From: Bacteroidota bacterium
GTDB taxonomy: Bacteria; Bacteroidota; Bacteroidia; Bacteroidales; Prolixibacteraceae
DNA length: 9,167 nt
Reading direction: 5' to 3'
Assembly (NCBI GenBank): GCA_023393265.1
Contig: JAEWME010000400.1
Span: forward strand, 1-9,167
This document shows positions 6,161-9,167 of the stretch, piece by piece. The translations under genes were made by a program, and so were the position numbers. The notes beneath the pieces were generated by a model. It had not been told where the DNA came from. It worked only from the letters and a program-made list of their open reading frames with translations, and did no database searches. Position 1 is the stretch's first letter, and every line of letters starts with the position of its first letter.

Positions 6161-7603
6161 ATGACTGATCAAAAACTTAGCCTGAAAGAAAAGGCTGGCT
6201 ACGGCTTCGGCGACATGGCCTCTTCGATGTTCTGGAAAATATTTGGCATGTATTCGCTGTTTTTTTATACCGATGTCTTCGGAATTACAGCCGCCGCCGC
6301 CGGCACCATGTTCCTGGCTGCCCGTCTTTGGGATTCGTTTTTCGACCTTGGCGTTGGAATCATGGCCGACAGAACCCGCACCCGCTGGGGAAAATACAGG
6401 CCTTACCTGCTATGGTTTGCCATTCCGTTTGCTGTAATGGGAGCAATCACATTCTTTGTTCCGTCTTTCGGAGAAACAGGCAAACTTATTTATGCATACA
6501 TTACCTATTCGATGATGATGATCGTTTATTCGATGATCAACGTGCCATATGCTTCGCTGCTTGGCGTAATGTCGCCCGATCCCAAAACACGCAATGTTTT
6601 ATCGTCTTTTCGCATGAGTTTCGCGTTTATCGGTAGTTTCATCACTTTCATGCTTTTGCAGCCACTGGTCGATTTCTTCGCCAAAACGTTTGATGCCGAG
6701 CGGTTTGAGGCAGCCAAAGCGGCCGCCGGAACTGCCGAGGCATCGATCAGCAATTCGCCTGTTGGCTGGACAATGGGTGTAGCTGCCATTGGCGCCATTT
6801 GCGCCGGCTTGTTCTTTTTATGCTTCAGTTTCACCCGCGAAAGGGTTGAAGCAGTGAACAAGGAGGAAAATGAAAATGTATCGGTTAAACAAGATTTAAA
6901 CCACCTGTTCCATAATGCGCCGTGGTGGATTTTAGTCGCAACCGGACTGGCAGCGCTGCTTTTTAATGCGGTGCGCGATGGCGTGGCTATATATTATTTC
7001 CGCGACTACGTGGGCATTTCGTACCACATGCCTTTTTTTGGGTGGGACATGGCAACCATCTATTTTATGATTGGTCAGGCTGCTAATATTGTAGGTGTGG
7101 TGCTTGCCCCATCAATTTCGGCCCGATACGGAAAACGCAAAACTTACATGCTCGCCATGCTGATTGCATCGGCCCTTAGCCTTGTATTTTTCTTTATCCC
7201 GAACAACATCGTCTGGATTCTTATCCTTCAGGTTCTGATTTCCATCTGCGCAGGATATGTACTACCGCTTTTATGGAGCATGTTCTCCGACATCGTCGAT
7301 TACCAGGAATTAAAGACCAACCGCCGTGCTTCGGGATTGATTTTCTCGTCATCATCGATGTCGCAAAAACTGGGCTGGGCTTTTGGTGCTGCACTTGGTG
7401 GCTGGATTCTGGCTTTATTTAAATACAATCCGGGCATCGCGCAGCAGGTTTCTGAAACAATCCTGGGCGAACGCCTGATGTTGAGCGTATTTCCAGCTGT
7501 TTGCGCATTGCTGGCTGTTATCGGAATGCTGTTCTATCCACTCACAGAAAAGCGCGTGAAAGAAATAGCTGAAGAACTGGAACAAAAAAGAAAACTGGCA
7601 TAA
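6161..7603 (+). CDS. GPH-family sugar:cation symporter (MelB/XynB-like)
   Basis: A 480-residue inner-membrane transporter with 12 predicted membrane segments, of the glycoside-pentoside-hexuronide:cation symporter family, which imports sugars or small glycosides with H+ or Na+. Key motifs: 'LKEKAGYGFGDMASSMFWKI' (8-27), 'RLWDSFFDLGVGIMADRTRT' (55-74), 'RWGKYRPYLLW' (75-85), 'MINVPYASLLGVMSPDPKTR' (125-144) and 'DIVDYQELKTNRRASG' (377-392). D58 and D62, four residues apart, match the MelB cation-site aspartates. Residues about 170-203 form a longer loop between TM5 and TM6, and the C-terminus is charged ('EIAEELEQKRKLA'). ATG 6161 gives the normal N-terminus for the family; there is no Shine-Dalgarno. 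No terminator follows, so co-transcription with the P-loop and esterase genes is likely. The sugar is unknown; a partner exported esterase suggests an acetylated plant- or algal-type glycan, by inference. Confidence 0.95.
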   Translation: MTDQKLSLKEKAGYGFGDMASSMFWKIFGMYSLFFYTDVFGITAAAAGTMFLAARLWDSFFDLGVGIMADRTRTRWGKYRPYLLWFAIPFAVMGAITFFVPSFGETGKLIYAYITYSMMMIVYSMINVPYASLLGVMSPDPKTRNVLSSFRMSFAFIGSFITFMLLQPLVDFFAKTFDAERFEAAKAAAGTAEASISNSPVGWTMGVAAIGAICAGLFFLCFSFTRERVEAVNKEENENVSVKQDLNHLFHNAPWWILVATGLAALLFNAVRDGVAIYYFRDYVGISYHMPFFGWDMATIYFMIGQAANIVGVVLAPSISARYGKRKTYMLAMLIASALSLVFFFIPNNIVWILILQVLISICAGYVLPLLWSMFSDIVDYQELKTNRRASGLIFSSSSMSQKLGWAFGAALGGWILALFKYNPGIAQQVSETILGERLMLSVFPAVCALLAVIGMLFYPLTEKRVKEIAEELEQKRKLA

Positions 7604-7621
7604 AAAGAAACGAATCATATT

Positions 7622-7749
7622 CTGAAGATAAAGACCGTTGTGAACCGTAAAACTCCGGAATAGGAGAAATTACATACCACAACGGCCGAATGTGTTTTGA
7701 AATCATCTCCTGGTTCGGGGAATAAATCATAAAAAAAAGTTATCTTCAG
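7622..7749 (+). ncRNA. Candidate structured RNA element (three-way junction with loop-loop pairing)
   Basis: CTGAAGATAA (7622-7631) is perfectly complementary to TTATCTTCAG (7740-7749), forming P1. Inside it, CCGTTGTG (7635-7642) pairs with CACAACGG (7678-7685) as P2, and immediately next CCGAA (7686-7690) pairs with TTCGG (7714-7718) as P3. The P2 loop contains AGGAGA (7662-7667) and the P3 loop TCTCCT (7706-7711), perfect complements that could kiss. The same GGAG can instead pair with CTCC at 7653-7656 in a local hairpin, giving two mutually exclusive states. The joining segment 7719-7739 is A-rich. P1 ends 23 bases before the P-loop gene ATG. It could be a cis-regulatory element for the P-loop/esterase pair or an intercistronic processing element. 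It matches no riboswitch class I recognise, and a folding and homology search was not possible here. Confidence 0.55.
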
Positions 7750-7772
7750 GCGTTCAAACTGTTCGTTCAGGA

Positions 7773-8330
7773 ATGAGACCCAAACAAGTATATGTGATAA
7801 CAGGCGGTCCGGGGTTCGGAAAATCGCGGCTCATCGAAGCGCTTTCTGCTGCCGGGTATTACTGCTCCGGAGAATTTGCCCGAGGATTAATAGAAGACCA
7901 AACCGACATTGACGGCGAGATCCTTCCGTGGAAAAACCCAAAACTTTTTCAGCAGGAAGTTCTGAAACGAAGGATAGCTTTTTACGAATCAGTTGATTTG
8001 GGCACCATCGCCTTTGCCGACAGGGGTATTCCTGATCAGCTTGCATTTGCCCGCTACAAAGGCTTTGGTACCCCCCAAATATTAACCGATCATGCCGGGA
8101 AGTTCCGTTATGCGCTGCAAGTATTTGTAACACCTCCGTGGCCTGCCATCTATACTACCGACCATATCAGGAAAGAAACCTATGAAGAAGCTGTCAAAAT
8201 TCATCAGATTGTGGTAGAAACCTATCGCGCATTGGGTTATGAAATTATAGAACTGCCTTTGCTGCCTGTTGAAGAAAGAGTAAAATTCATCCTGAAAACA
8301 ATCAGGAAAAAACAAAAAGCTAACAAATGA
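7773..8330 (+). CDS. P-loop ATPase/kinase-like protein (AAA_28 family)
   Basis: A 185-residue cytoplasmic P-loop protein. The Walker A motif is 'ITGGPGFGKSRL' (9-20; G11xxG14xG16-K17-S18). A strand ending in 'IAFADRGIPDQLAF' (79-92) supplies the Walker B-like aspartate D83 with the DRG following it. The length and overall pattern fit the small predicted ATPases of the AAA_28 Pfam family, the family that also covers the nucleoside-kinase part of NadR, so phosphorylation of a small molecule is possible. The substrate is not known, and I do not assign one. There is no signal peptide or membrane segment. Only a poorly spaced AGGA precedes the ATG. The stop overlaps the next start (ATGA at 8327-8330), so translation with the esterase gene is probably coupled. 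A candidate structured RNA lies just upstream and may control the pair. Confidence 0.85.
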   Translation: MRPKQVYVITGGPGFGKSRLIEALSAAGYYCSGEFARGLIEDQTDIDGEILPWKNPKLFQQEVLKRRIAFYESVDLGTIAFADRGIPDQLAFARYKGFGTPQILTDHAGKFRYALQVFVTPPWPAIYTTDHIRKETYEEAVKIHQIVVETYRALGYEIIELPLLPVEERVKFILKTIRKKQKANK

Positions 8331-9085
8331 ACCGAAGAAATTTCCTCCAGTTTACGACGGTGAATGCCATTGGGCTCGCAGCCATCCCCGGAATCCTTTC
8401 GGCCGCGATGCCTCCAAAGGGTAAAAAACAAAAAAACATCATTGCGTCTTTAAAATCAAAAGATGTGATTCTTTTTCAGGGCGACTCGATTACTGACGCC
8501 GGCCGCGAGCGGATGAAACAACAAGCCAATCTGCAAGGATCGTTTGGCGCCGGATACGCGTTTCTGGCGGCAGCAAAACTGCTGTGCGAGAATCCGGATA
8601 AAGACCTGGACATATACAACCGAGGCATCAGCGGAAACAAGGTATATCAACTGGCCGACCGCTGGCAAAACGATTGTTTCGACTTACATCCGAAAGTGCT
8701 GAGTATCCTTGTTGGCGTAAACGATTTCTGGCATACACTCGATGGAAAATATGAAGGAACAGTTGAAAAATATGAGCGTGATTACCGGCAGTTGCTTACC
8801 CTTACCAAAAAGATGATTCCTGAAGTAGACCTCGTGCTGGGCGAACCTTTTGCATTGATGGGCGGCACAGCGGTAGACGAAAGATGGTTTCCTAAGTTTG
8901 ACGAATACCGTGCTGTTGCCCGAAAACTATCAGAAGAATTTGAAACGATTTTTATCCCCTATCAGGATATTTTTAACGAAGCCCTGCAATATGCGCCTGC
9001 CAGATACTGGACTCCTGATGGCGTTCACCCAACAATGGCCGGTTGCTCGCTGATGGCCGAAGCTTGGATAAAAGCCGTTAAATAG
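8327..9085 (+). CDS. Exported SGNH/GDSL-family esterase
   Basis: A 252-residue hydrolase with a Tat-like signal, 'NRRNFLQ' (2-8, R3-R4) followed by a hydrophobic stretch to about residue 27, so it likely acts in the periplasm or at the cell surface. The SGNH blocks are all present: 'LFQGDSITDAGR' (49-60, nucleophile S54), 'YNRGISGN' (97-104, block II glycine), 'VGVNDFWHT' (129-137, N132) and 'TPDGVHPTMAG' (229-239, D231 and H234). The family includes carbohydrate acetylesterases and lipases; with a sugar symporter nearby, deacetylation of a glycan or oligosaccharide is the likeliest role, but the substrate is not shown. Length is normal for single-domain members. The ATG overlaps the preceding stop by four bases, and a terminator follows. 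Confidence 0.93.
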   Translation: MNRRNFLQFTTVNAIGLAAIPGILSAAMPPKGKKQKNIIASLKSKDVILFQGDSITDAGRERMKQQANLQGSFGAGYAFLAAAKLLCENPDKDLDIYNRGISGNKVYQLADRWQNDCFDLHPKVLSILVGVNDFWHTLDGKYEGTVEKYERDYRQLLTLTKKMIPEVDLVLGEPFALMGGTAVDERWFPKFDEYRAVARKLSEEFETIFIPYQDIFNEALQYAPARYWTPDGVHPTMAGCSLMAEAWIKAVK

Positions 9086-9124
9086 TCACACACATTTAGC
9101 TACATATAGACGCCTCTTAAAAAG

Positions 9125-9163
9125 AAAGGATTCCATCTTTTTTGCCAAGATGAAATCCTTTTT
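9125..9163 (+). terminator. Rho-independent terminator after the GDSL esterase
   Basis: A 14-bp stem with one C/A mismatch pairs 9125-9139 with 9147-9161 around a seven-base loop (TTTTGCC), ending in a T run at 9159-9163. It starts about 40 bases after the esterase stop and closes the symporter/P-loop/esterase cluster. The A-rich left flank means it could also act on the minus strand. Confidence 0.88.
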
Positions 9164-9167
9164 ATGC

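Noticed and set aside
7622..7749. MITE or other small mobile element bounded by the 10-bp inverted repeat
   Set aside because: No target-site duplication flanks the ends, no second copy is in the window, and the internal paired stems and loop complementarity fit a folded RNA better. A genome-wide copy search could reverse this.

Overview
The window looks like a chromosomal segment of a Bacteroidota bacterium, probably Bacteroidales/Marinilabiliales-like. The evidence is AT-rich intergenic DNA, starts that mostly lack a Shine-Dalgarno, several matches to the Bacteroidota -7 box TAnnTTTG, and protein types typical of the phylum (DUF4434, AGE epimerase, the long-N-terminus FolE type, an AAA_28 P-loop protein). 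No rRNA, tRNA, CRISPR array, transposase or phage gene was seen.

Left block (1-4430): a truncated ROK-family repressor gene runs leftwards off the window edge. It is divergent from a three-gene cluster: an N-acylglucosamine 2-epimerase-like enzyme, an exported DUF4434 TIM-barrel protein with two well-placed glutamates, and a sugar-porter MFS transporter. A strong hairpin terminator closes the cluster. The reading, by inference, is a small ROK-controlled locus in which an exported glycosidase-like protein releases or processes a sugar, the porter imports it and the epimerase converts it. No SusC/SusD pair or sugar kinase lies in the window. The 305-base divergent spacer holds a perfect 15-base palindrome, TTCAA/TTGAA half-sites and weak promoter candidates.

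Middle block (4609-5623, minus strand): folE (GTP cyclohydrolase I), with an unusually strong Shine-Dalgarno, is followed by a GCAA-tetraloop terminator and then a small ywbE-type gene. These look like housekeeping genes.

Right block (6161-9163, plus strand, visibly GC-richer than the left block): a GPH-family sugar:cation symporter, then a P-loop ATPase/kinase-like protein (AAA_28) overlapping by 4 bases an exported GDSL/SGNH esterase, closed by a terminator. Between symporter and P-loop gene lies the most interesting non-coding signal: a 128-base element that folds on paper into a three-way junction with a 10-bp closing stem, an 8-bp stem, a 5-bp stem and a perfect 6-base complementarity between the two loops. 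This resembles riboswitch architecture, but I do not recognise it as a known class.
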